NCBI GenBank assembly: GCA_947062645.1
Contig: CAMSQT010000098.1
Span: forward strand, 1 to 5,122
From: an uncultured Clostridium sp.
Lineage (GTDB): Bacteria > Bacillota > Clostridia > TANB77 > CAG-508
Length of the DNA stretch: 5,122 nt
Reading direction: 5' to 3'
This document shows, in pieces, positions 1 to 5,118 of this stretch. The notes beneath the pieces are model-generated. The model ran no database searches. It was not told the origin of the DNA and saw nothing but the letters and a program-made list of their open reading frames with translations. The position numbers and the translations under genes are program-made. The stretch's first letter is position 1; every line of letters starts with the position of its first letter.

Positions 1-45
1 GATGAGGCATTGTGACTGGAGTTCAGACGTGTGCTCTTCCGATCT
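1..45. other. Untrimmed Illumina adapter (artifact)
   Basis: Positions 12-45 read exactly as the Illumina TruSeq read-2/index adapter: GTGACTGGAG at 12-21, then on to GCTCTTCCGATCT ending at 45. The preceding GAT at 1-3 fits the end of the P7 primer, which leaves 4-11 (GAGGCATT) as a likely 8-base sample index; that split is my inference. The segment is not part of the organism. Native sequence begins at about 46, where MurD-like coding starts at once. The window therefore begins at a contig end that was not adapter-trimmed. Confidence 0.96.
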
Positions 46-746
46 AAATTACAAAAAATTGTGCCAAAGAAGCAAATGGAAAAGTTGTTTTCTTTAGCCA
101 TCAAGAAAAGCTAGACAACGGTTTTATAGTAGAGCGGAAAAGTAATAAAAGAATGTGAAGATGGAGTAAGAGGTCATGTTTTTAATGGAGAAGAAGCTAT
201 TTTAAGAGGAAGCCATAACTTAGAAAATATAGCAACAGCACTTGCCGTTACTAAAACATTAGTATCTATTGATGATGCCACAAAAGCGATTAGAGAATTT
301 AAGCCAGTAGCACATAGAATTGAGTTTGTAAGAGAAATAAATCAAGTAAAATGGTACAATGATTCTGCTAGTTCTTCTCCTACTAGAACCTTGTCAGGTT
401 TAAATGCTTTTGACGAAAAGATTGTGTTAATTGCTGGTGGTTATGATAAAAAATTAGATTATGAACCACTTGCAAAAACGATTGTAGAAAAAGTAAAAGG
501 ATTACTTCTAATTGGTCAAACTTCTGGTAAGATTTTTGATGTGGTAAAACAAGAATTAGAAAATCAAAATAAGAGTATGACGATTCATATGTGTGATAGT
601 TTAGAACAAACAGTGGATTTGGCTCGGTAAGATAGCTACTTCTCGGAGATGTTGTTTTATTTTCTCCTGCTAGTGCTAGTTTTGATATGTTTAAGGATTT
701 TGCCGATAGAGGAAATCAGTTTAAGGAATTAGTAAATAGAATTTAA
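46..746 (+). CDS. murD: MurD, UDP-N-acetylmuramoylalanine--D-glutamate ligase, C-terminal half, with three +1 breaks at CGG
   Basis: MurD is the cytoplasmic, ATP-dependent ligase that adds D-glutamate to UDP-MurNAc-L-Ala in peptidoglycan precursor synthesis. About 231 residues remain of a family that is usually about 450; the N-terminal part is lost at the contig edge. The reconstructed protein is read from 48-134, 136-624, 626-643 and 645-743, with stop TAA at 744-746. Visible features are KVVFFSHQEKLDNGF in the central domain, the GSHNLEN motif, AHRIEFV followed by WYNDSASSSPTRT, the C-terminal-domain IAGGYDKKLDY, and the terminal block GDVVLFSPASASFDMF. Each frame change happens at an in-frame CGG (135, 625, 644): dropping the C restores the MurD sequence, with glycine next. 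Read without shifts, the frame after 135 stops at TGA within 9 codons, and the frame after 625 stops at the very next codon. The family assignment is firm. Whether the breaks are decoded in the cell, are mutations, or are read errors is open. The native N-terminus cannot be seen. Confidence 0.93.
135..137 (+). other. In-frame CGG, +1 shift site 1 in murD
   Basis: The frame from the left reads GTA GAG CGG. MurD-like sequence continues only if C135 is skipped: GGA at 136-138, then AAA GTA ATA AAA GAA (GKVIKE). A glycine in this turn, in a context like D/N-G-K, is usual for MurD. This is the least certain of the five sites, because the loop varies in length and a two-base deletion (an original E-N-G-K) would also fit. 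Confidence 0.7.
625..627 (+). other. In-frame CGG, +1 shift site 2 in murD
   Basis: GAT TTG GCT is followed by CGG and then directly by TAA in the same frame (628-630). Skipping C625 gives GGT AAG ATA GCT ACT TCT (GKIATS), which joins smoothly to the conserved MurD C-terminal block. The stop directly behind the CGG means that unshifted ribosomes would terminate at once. Confidence 0.85.
644..646 (+). other. In-frame CGG, +1 shift site 3 in murD
   Basis: After the shift at 625, the frame reads ACT TCT CGG. Skipping C644 gives GGA GAT GTT GTT (GDVV), the start of the highly conserved MurD block GDVVLFSPASAS. The glycine here is a well-conserved family residue, so the position of the break is precise. 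It lies only 19 bases after site 2. Confidence 0.9.
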
Positions 747-770
747 ATCTGGTTAATATATAATTCTTTC

Positions 771-799
771 ACACATTTGTATATAGTTTTCATATAATA
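771..799 (+). promoter_or_regulatory. Possible sporulation-sigma promoter for the Pro-rich protein gene
   Basis: CATATAATA at 791-799 fits the CATAnnnTA pattern of mother-cell sigma factor (SigK, SigE-like) -10 elements, and ACA at 771-773 lies 17 bases upstream, as for a SigK -35. The same stretch contains TATAAT at 793-798, so a vegetative promoter is possible, although no good TTGACA lies at the right distance. In such AT-rich DNA this is only suggestive. It would fit the coat-like nature of the downstream product. Confidence 0.35.
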
Positions 800-825
800 T
801 ACAAAACAATAAGGAGGTATATTAT

Positions 826-1398
826 ATGTATCAAGAAAGTTACGAAGACTACATACGAAGCATCTTAGGTTATCCTAACTATGAAAACCATAGCGAAAAC
901 TGTTGTATGACAAATGCGTATGAAACTATGCCAATGGAAAATATGCAATTAGAAGGTTGTTATCCAGAAATTTACAAAGTAGTTTATCCTATGATAAATA
1001 AAGCTTGCAGTACAAATACAAAACCAATTACAGAGGAACTAATTGACGAATTAACAAACGAAATTTATTTATCAATAGAAAATGACAATGAAATTAATGT
1101 AACTATTAACTTAACAAATGAAGTGGGAACCACAAACAATCGAAATATGAATGCTATATCTAGTAAAATGAATCATGCAAATGAAAAGACACAAGAAAAT
1201 AGAGGAGAGGATAGACAGTTTAGAAATAGGGGGTTACAAGATTTAATTCGAATTTTATTAATAAGAGAATTTTTAGGAAGACCTAGACCAGGACATCGAC
1301 CACCTCGTCCACCAATGAGACCACCATTTCCGCCACATTTTCCACCTCATGGAGGACCAAGACCACCAATTATGCCTCGTGATTTATACGAAAATTAA
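826..1398 (+). CDS. Pro-rich hypothetical protein, possibly spore coat-associated
   Basis: A complete 190-residue protein. The ATG at 826 is chosen because AAGGAGG at 811-817 ends 8 bases before it. The N-terminal part (residues 1-90) is acidic and rich in Tyr, Asn and Met, with a Cys pair in SENCCM and the block YPEIYKVVYPMINKAC. Blocks of this kind recur, to my recollection, in small uncharacterised proteins of spore-forming clostridia. The middle (about 90-135) is polar and low in complexity. The C-terminal 50 residues are extremely Pro- and Arg-rich (RPRPGHRPPRPP, then PP/PH repeats). There is no signal peptide and no membrane segment. It stands alone between its own promoter region and a terminator. 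A role in the coat or outer spore layers is inferred from composition, neighbourhood and the possible sporulation promoter; no catalytic motif is visible. Its arginine codons are AGA, AGG, CGA and CGT, never CGG. Confidence 0.85.
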   Translation: MYQESYEDYIRSILGYPNYENHSENCCMTNAYETMPMENMQLEGCYPEIYKVVYPMINKACSTNTKPITEELIDELTNEIYLSIENDNEINVTINLTNEVGTTNNRNMNAISSKMNHANEKTQENRGEDRQFRNRGLQDLIRILLIREFLGRPRPGHRPPRPPMRPPFPPHFPPHGGPRPPIMPRDLYEN

Positions 1399-1410
1399 AA
1401 AATTAAAAAA

Positions 1411-1450
1411 GCAACCCTGCCTAGGAAAACCTAAGTAGGGCTACTTTTTA
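1411..1450. terminator. Rho-independent terminator, likely bidirectional
   Basis: The arm GCAACCCTGCCTAGG (1411-1425) pairs with CCTAAGTAGGGCTAC (1430-1444) across the short loop AAAA, with three mismatches and one wobble. On the + strand it is followed by TTTTTA and would end the transcript of the Pro-rich protein. On the - strand the hairpin is followed by a T-rich run (complement of 1390-1410), so it can also end the tRNA-like transcript coming from the right. Confidence 0.8.
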
Positions 1451-1467
1451 GGGGAGTAGCTTGTAGT

Positions 1468-1496
1468 CTATAACATGGGGGAAAACCATATTATAG
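1468..1496 (-). other. 11-bp hairpin in the tRNA-like transcript
   Basis: On the minus strand CTATAATATGG (complement of 1486-1496) pairs with CCATGTTATAG (complement of 1468-1478) around a 7-base loop: 10 Watson-Crick pairs and one G-U. On the + strand the same position is a C-A mismatch, so the minus-strand RNA folds better. There is no T-run directly after it, so it does not look like a terminator. It lies between the tRNA-like gene and the terminator at 1411-1450. Confidence 0.55.
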
Positions 1497-1509
1497 CAAA
1501 CCACTATGT

Positions 1510-1528
1510 AACTCACATCTAGCGATGC
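1510..1528 (-). other. Small hairpin just 3' of the tRNA-like gene, with a flanking pairing
   Basis: On the minus strand CATC (complement of 1524-1527) and GATG (complement of 1516-1519) form a 4-bp stem with a 4-base loop; an outer G-U can be added. Directly after it, TGAGTT (complement of 1510-1515) can pair with GACTCA (complement of 1612-1617), which abuts the 5' end of the tRNA-like acceptor stem. Together these would enclose the tRNA-like fold in a three-way junction. The stems are short and could be chance. Confidence 0.35.
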
Positions 1529-1533
1529 GAGAG

Positions 1534-1611
1534 TGTCCCGTGGGGGATTTGAACCCCCGAACAATTCATGATTTTACTCATAAATCTGCTTTCCTTTAAG
1601 CTACACAGGAC
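1534..1611 (-). tRNA. Unusual tRNA or tRNA-like gene, apparent anticodon GAG
   Basis: The minus strand folds as a tRNA of 78 bases. The acceptor GTCCTGT/ACGGGAC has 7 bp with one wobble and discriminator A. The D stem GCTT/AAGC has GG in its loop, the anticodon stem is GATTT/AAATC, and a strong T arm GGGGG/CCCCC has loop TTCAAAT. No CCA is encoded. Several things are odd. The linker between acceptor and D stem is GTA instead of two bases. G8 could extend the acceptor stem to 8 bp at the expense of the T stem (an 8/4 arrangement). The anticodon loop ATGAGTA has T33 but also T at 37, which is nearly always a purine. The 11-base variable region can form only a 3-bp GAA/TTC stem. Read normally, the anticodon GAG (1577-1579) would serve leucine CUC/CUU, but the fold is not a typical tRNA-Leu. 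An alternative fold gives an 8-9 bp anticodon stem with an A-rich loop. Promoter and terminator are present, so it is probably expressed. Its amino acid identity is unsure, and it has no CCG anticodon. Confidence 0.6.
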
Positions 1612-1623
1612 TGAGTCGTAAAA

Positions 1624-1639
1624 CCTTAACGGCTTAAAA
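1624..1639 (-). other. Leader hairpin with GCCG loop
   Basis: On the minus strand TTTTAA and TTAAGG (inner TTAA/TTAA plus two T-G pairs) form a 6-bp stem around the loop GCCG. It would sit at the extreme 5' end of the tRNA-like transcript, immediately after the predicted start near 1641. The stem is weak. Confidence 0.3.
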
Positions 1640-1647
1640 CATAAACA

Positions 1648-1676
1648 ATTATAATACAATTTTATGTAAAAGTCAA
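1648..1676 (-). promoter_or_regulatory. Near-consensus sigma-A promoter of the tRNA-like transcript
   Basis: On the minus strand TTGACT (complement of 1671-1676) and TATAAT (complement of 1648-1653) are separated by exactly 17 bases. This is the best vegetative promoter in the window. It predicts a start near 1640-1642, about 30 bases before the tRNA-like acceptor stem, and a transcript of some 240 bases to the terminator at 1411-1450. Confidence 0.85.
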
Positions 1677-1683
1677 TGTTTTT

Positions 1684-1712
1684 TTGAAAAATTTTCCACA
1701 TTTCGACAAAAT
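1684..1712 (+). promoter_or_regulatory. Weak candidate promoter for the CBS gene
   Basis: TTGAAA (1684-1689) and CAAAAT (1707-1712) are spaced by 17 bases. The -10 is poor, and AT-rich DNA offers many such matches. Some promoter is expected between the divergent tRNA-like unit and the CBS gene; this is the best pair I see. Confidence 0.25.
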
Positions 1713-1778
1713 TTCACGAATAGAAAAAGTAAAAAATGCAAAAACTAATTTTGAGAAAAATTGAAAGGTGGTAAAGAT

Positions 1779-2225
1779 ATGAAAGTAAAAGACTGTATGT
1801 GTCATGATGTAGCATGTGTAAAGCCAGACGAAAACTTAAATCAAGTGGCAAAATTAATGAGTGAAAAACATGTAGGATGTATTCCTGTTTGTGACGAAAA
1901 TAATTGTATTTGTGGAATTGTAACCGATAGAGACATTTTGCTTCGTGCGGTAGCTTGTCAAAAAGATACAGCTACTTGCAAAGTAAGTGATATTATGACT
2001 TGTAATGTTTGTACTTGTAAAGAAGACGACGAAATGACAAATGCTCAAAGTAAAATGTCACAAAATCAAATTAGAAGATTGCCAGTATGTGATCAAAATA
2101 ATAAGGTTATAGGAATTTTAACATTAGGAGATTTAGCACAAAATGAAAGAGCATTAGGTGTGCAAGAGGTATGTACCACAATAGAAGGAATTTGTAACTG
2201 TAGTGAACACAAAAATGCTGAGTAG
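1779..2225 (+). CDS. Cysteine-rich protein of two CBS domains
   Basis: A 148-residue protein made of a tandem CBS pair (Bateman module), which in other proteins binds adenine nucleotides and senses energy state. CBS1 covers about residues 7-60 (HVGCIPVCDENN, GIVTDRDILL). CBS2 covers about 70-124 (SDIMTCNV, QIRRLPVCDQNNKVIGILTLGDLA). No enzyme or transport domain is attached, so it probably acts as a free regulator; the partner is unknown. The ATG at 1779 is preferred over TTG at 1761 because AAAGGTGG (1764-1771) ends 7 bases before it and the protein then starts like the family (MKVKD). It contains 16 cysteines (about 11%), several in CxC or CxxC pairs (C6/C8, C43/C45, C75/C78/C80, C139/C141), which is far more than usual for CBS proteins and hints at metal or redox sensing. 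No in-frame CGG occurs; the CGG at 1948-1950 lies across GCG GTA. Confidence 0.9.
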   Translation: MKVKDCMCHDVACVKPDENLNQVAKLMSEKHVGCIPVCDENNCICGIVTDRDILLRAVACQKDTATCKVSDIMTCNVCTCKEDDEMTNAQSKMSQNQIRRLPVCDQNNKVIGILTLGDLAQNERALGVQEVCTTIEGICNCSEHKNAE

Positions 2226-2257
2226 ATACCAAAAATGAAACAATTGAAAAATCGAAG

Positions 2258-2284
2258 AAAAGGACGGATAATTTCCGTTCTTTT
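2258..2284 (+). terminator. Hairpin terminator after the CBS gene
   Basis: AAAAGGACGGA (2258-2268) pairs with TTCCGTTCTTTT (2274-2284) over a 5-base loop with one G-T pair. The T-run forms the 3' side of the stem, giving an A/T-flanked terminator. The CGG inside the stem is matched by CCG on the other side, so this CGG is genuine sequence. The next gene follows at once with its own RBS, so some read-through into it is possible. Confidence 0.65.
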
Positions 2285-2312
2285 ACATACAATAAAATAA
2301 AGGAGGAAGGAC

Positions 2313-3412
2313 ATGGTAATTGATGTATCTTATTGGACAAGAGTATTAAAAAACATTTTATATGTAATATTACTATTAGTTGGTCTATATATTGCGTTAA
2401 AACTATCTATTTTTTATATGCCGTTTTTAGTAGCTTTTATCATATCCTTAATGATTGAACCTGCCATCAAATTTATTATGACAAAAACGAAACTAACGAG
2501 AAGAGCAAGTTCCATTATCATATTTGTAATCGTATCTGTTATTTTATTAGGACGGTTTAGCTTGGATATTAATAACCCTCTTTGCAGAATCTTCCAGTCT
2601 TTTACAAGGATTAAATGATTATTTTGATAAAGCTTATTTGCAATTCCAAAAATTGATGGAAAGCTTTCAATTTGACAAAATACACTTATCAACAGAAGTA
2701 TTAAATGTCATTCAAAATTCAACGGGGGACATATTAGAAACAGCCTCTAATTGGGTTAGAAATTTATTAACAGGATTAATTAATTTAGTAACTAGCTTGC
2801 CATCTATTGCTATTTGTGTAGGAATCTCAGTTGTGGCACTTTATTTTATCTGTGTTGATAAAATCTATATCTTAGACCAAATAGAACATCATTTACCAAA
2901 AGTGTGGGTACGAAAAATAGGAAAACATTTAAAAGACTTAATCCAAACTCTTCGGAGGATACCTAAAAGCAGAAGCAAGCCTAATTCTAGTATCTTTTAT
3001 CTTATCTTTGATTGGATTATATATATTAGAATTTACAGGATTCAATATCCAATATCCATTATTAATGGCATTATTTATTGGGTTTGTTGATGCCTTGCCA
3101 ATCTTAGGTTCTGGAACTGTTATGGTTCCTTGGGCAATTCTTTGTGCAATAAATGGTGACCTAAACTTAGGAATTGCCATCATTGTGTTATTAATTATCA
3201 TGTCAGTGGCAAGACAGATTTTAGAGCCAAAATTGGTTAGTAAAAATATAGGGGTACATCCTATTTTTACCTTAATTGCTATGTATACAGGGTTTAAGGT
3301 GATTGGCATTATGGGCTTATTAATTGGACCAATTGTTTTGATTATTTTTAAAAATATTTTTGCTAGCTTAATTGACCAAGGTGTATTTAAAACAATATTT
3401 GATAGAAAATGA
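2313..3412 (+). CDS. ytvI: YtvI-like AI-2E family membrane protein, with two +1 breaks at CGG
   Basis: This is a polytopic inner-membrane protein of the AI-2E transporter (PerM) family, closest in pattern to the sporulation protein YtvI. The ATG at 2313 follows AAGGAGG (2300-2306) by 6 bases. The reconstructed protein has 365 residues, a normal family length, read from 2313-2552, 2554-2952 and 2954-3409, with stop TGA at 3410-3412. About eight hydrophobic segments are seen: two near residues 14-47, one at 66-92, one near 165-185, and four in the C-terminal part. Family motifs are QTLGGYLKAEA, GFVDALPILGSGT, and EPKLVSKNIGVHP before MGLLIGP. Both breaks fall at an in-frame CGG (2553, inside the third membrane segment, Gly81; and 2953, at Gly214 of the conserved GGY motif). 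Without shifting, translation would stop at TGA 2616-2618 after 101 residues. The transported substrate is unknown; the exact subfamily is recognised from memory. The preceding CBS gene is on the same strand but separated by a terminator. Confidence 0.9.
2553..2555 (+). other. In-frame CGG, +1 shift site 1 in ytvI
   Basis: The frame from the ATG reads TTA TTA GGA CGG. Skipping C2553 gives GGT TTA GCT TGG ATA (GLAWI), and the hydrophobic segment continues without interruption. The unshifted frame gives an unrelated 21-residue tail and a stop at 2616-2618. Confidence 0.87.
2953..2955 (+). other. In-frame CGG, +1 shift site 2 in ytvI
   Basis: The frame reads CAA ACT CTT CGG. Skipping C2953 gives GGA GGA TAC CTA AAA GCA (GGYLKA), a recognised conserved block of AI-2E/YtvI proteins. 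The first glycine of the pair is the residue gained at the shift. Confidence 0.9.
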
Positions 3413-3423
3413 TGTTAGTTGGG

Positions 3424-3460
3424 AAGGGACACATCTTAAGAAGAAGGATGTGTCCCTTTT
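3424..3460 (+). terminator. Strong terminator between the convergent ytvI and guaA genes
   Basis: AAGGGACACATC (3424-3435) and GATGTGTCCCTT (3447-3458) form a perfect 12-bp stem with an 11-base loop, followed by further T residues on the + strand. It clearly ends the ytvI transcript. On the minus strand no T-run follows, so its use by guaA is less certain. Confidence 0.88.
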
Positions 3461-3466
3461 GTTATC

Positions 3467-5002
3467 TTATTCCCACTCAATGGTTGCTGGTGGTTTTGAG
3501 GTAATGTCATAAACAACGCGGTTTACATGATTTACTTCATTGACAATACGAGAAGATACTTTTTCTAGTATTTCGTATGGAATTTTACTCCAGATGCCTG
3601 TCATAAAGTCAGTAGTTTCAACAGCACGTAGGGCAATGGTATAATCATAAGTTCTTTCGTCTCCCATAACACCAACTGATTTTAGGTTGGTAAGAACGGC
3701 AAAGTATTGGTTGATACTTTTGTGTAGTCCTGCTTTTGCGATTTCTTCTCTAAAAATGCTGTCTGCATCTTTTAAAATAGTTAGTTTGTCGTCTGTGATG
3801 TCACCAATGACACGAATAGCAAGTCCAGGTCCTGGGAAAGGTTGACGGTAAACTAAGTTTTCTGGAATTCCTAGTTCTAGTCCAGTTTTTCTTACTTCGT
3901 CTTTAAATAAATCTCTTAATGGTTCTACAATTTCTTTAAAATCTACATAAGAAGGAAGTCCTCCTACATTGTGGTGGCTTTTAATAACAGAGCTTTTGCC
4001 AAGTCCGCTTTCGATTACGTCAGGGTAGATGGTTCCTTGTACTAAAAAGTCAACGGTTCCAATTTTTTTAGCTTCTTCTTCAAAAACACGAATAAATTCT
4101 TCTCCTATGATTTTTCTTTTTTTCTCTGGGTCGGTTACACCTGCTAATTTTGCTAAAAATCTATCTTTGGCATTTACACGAATTAGGTTGATGTCAAATT
4201 GGTTACGGAAGATTTCTTCTACTTCGTCTCCTTCGTTTTTTCGTAATAACCCATGGTCAACAAAGATACAAGTTAAGTTTTTGCCAATGGCTTTAGAAAG
4301 GAGAACAGCTGCAACAGAAGAGTCAACACCTCCAGATAAAGCACATAAAGCTTTTTTATCGCCAATTTTTTCTTTTAATTTTTGGATACTTTCTTGGGCA
4401 AAAGAAGAGATAATCCAATCTCCTTTGCAATTACAAATTTTAAATAGGAAGTTTTTGATTACTTCGATTCCATTAATAGAACTGTTTACTTCTGGATGGA
4501 ATTGGATACCATATAGTTTCTTTTCTTCATTTTCCATAGCAGCATTTGGGCAAGATGGGGTAGAGCCAATATTTTTGAAACCTTCTGGAACAGTTTCTAC
4601 ATAGTCTGTATGGCTCATTAAAAAGCCATTGGTATCTCCAAATTCTTGAAAAAGTAGGGAAGTGTTATCAATAGATACTTCTGTTGTTCCATATTCACGT
4701 TTATTTGGTCTTGCTACGTTTCCTCCTAAGGTAGTAGCCATAAGTTGCATTCCATAACAAATACCAAGGATTGGTATTCCTAGTTCGAAGATTTCTTTGC
4801 TACATTTTGGAGAGTCTTCTCCATAAACGCTAGCAGGTCCTCCTGTAAAGATAATTCCTTTTGGGGCTTTTTCTTTGATTTTTTCGATAGCGATGTCATA
4901 AGGTACTACTTCTGAGTAGCAATTACATTCTCTTACTCGTCTTGCGATTAGTTGATTGTATTGTCCTCCAAAGTCGAGGATTAGGATTGTTTCGTTTTTC
5001 AC
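3467..5002 (-). CDS. guaA: GMP synthase (glutamine-hydrolysing), GuaA
   Basis: Complete 511-residue GMP synthetase, the usual length. It converts XMP, ATP and glutamine into GMP in the last step of guanine nucleotide synthesis. The N-terminal class I glutamine amidotransferase domain (about 1-190) shows ILDFGGQYNQLIARRVRE, the oxyanion strand GGPASVYGE, the nucleophile Cys82 in GICYGMQ, and His169/Glu171 in FHPEV. The ATP pyrophosphatase domain has the P-loop SGGVDSS at 223-229. The C-terminal dimerisation domain holds RQPFPGPGLAIR, GDERTYDYTIALRAVETTDFM, and ends canonically in KPPATIEWE. The start is GTG at 5002-5000, with GGAGGT (complement of 5009-5014) 6 bases upstream. It is convergent with ytvI. 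The frame is intact throughout, and no in-frame CGG occurs among 511 codons; the one CGG triplet on its strand (4007-4005) lies across AGC GGA. Confidence 0.98.
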   Translation of the reverse strand: MKNETILILDFGGQYNQLIARRVRECNCYSEVVPYDIAIEKIKEKAPKGIIFTGGPASVYGEDSPKCSKEIFELGIPILGICYGMQLMATTLGGNVARPNKREYGTTEVSIDNTSLLFQEFGDTNGFLMSHTDYVETVPEGFKNIGSTPSCPNAAMENEEKKLYGIQFHPEVNSSINGIEVIKNFLFKICNCKGDWIISSFAQESIQKLKEKIGDKKALCALSGGVDSSVAAVLLSKAIGKNLTCIFVDHGLLRKNEGDEVEEIFRNQFDINLIRVNAKDRFLAKLAGVTDPEKKRKIIGEEFIRVFEEEAKKIGTVDFLVQGTIYPDVIESGLGKSSVIKSHHNVGGLPSYVDFKEIVEPLRDLFKDEVRKTGLELGIPENLVYRQPFPGPGLAIRVIGDITDDKLTILKDADSIFREEIAKAGLHKSINQYFAVLTNLKSVGVMGDERTYDYTIALRAVETTDFMTGIWSKIPYEILEKVSSRIVNEVNHVNRVVYDITSKPPATIEWE

Positions 5003-5032
5003 TTTTTTACCTCCGCTTATAAAATTTGTTTT

Positions 5033-5061
5033 ATTTTATCATATTAAGGGGAAAAAGTAAA
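5033..5061 (-). promoter_or_regulatory. Candidate guaA promoter
   Basis: On the minus strand TTTACT (complement of 5056-5061) and TAAAAT (complement of 5033-5038) are 17 bases apart. The start would lie near 5026, leaving a leader of only about 25 bases to the GTG. That is too short for a purine riboswitch, so if this is the only promoter, control is not by a leader riboswitch. The match to consensus is moderate. Confidence 0.4.
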
Positions 5062-5112
5062 GAAAAATATGGCAATCGCTTAAAAATTTATGTACAAAGT
5101 GAGAAAATATAG

Positions 5113-5118
5113 TATAAT
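5113..5118 (+). promoter_or_regulatory. Possible divergent -10 element at the right edge
   Basis: TATAAT at 5113-5118 could be the -10 of a rightward promoter for a gene beyond the window. No convincing -35 stands 16-18 bases upstream, and the DNA is AT-rich, so this is weak. Apart from this and the guaA promoter, 5015-5122 holds nothing I can recognise. Confidence 0.2.

Noticed and set aside
46..746. Calling murD a decaying pseudogene
   Set aside because: All changes are the same single event at CGG, the rest of the sequence is fully MurD-like with no internal stops or missense-looking stretches, and ytvI far away shows the same pattern.
1519..1701. A 60-codon minus-strand open frame over the tRNA-like gene and its promoter
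   Set aside because: It runs through the promoter elements and the tRNA fold, has no RBS, and its product has no recognisable character.
135..2955. Explaining the breaks as a plain reassignment of CGG to another amino acid
   Set aside because: A changed meaning of a triplet would leave the frame unaltered, whereas at each site the family sequence continues only in the +1 frame.
2938..3309. A 123-codon minus-strand open frame inside ytvI
   Set aside because: Shadow of the real gene; the + strand carries the conserved membrane-protein motifs.
4029..4604. A 191-codon open frame on the + strand inside guaA
   Set aside because: It is exactly antisense to the highly conserved guaA coding sequence, has no recognisable product or RBS, and arises from the low-stop codon usage of guaA.
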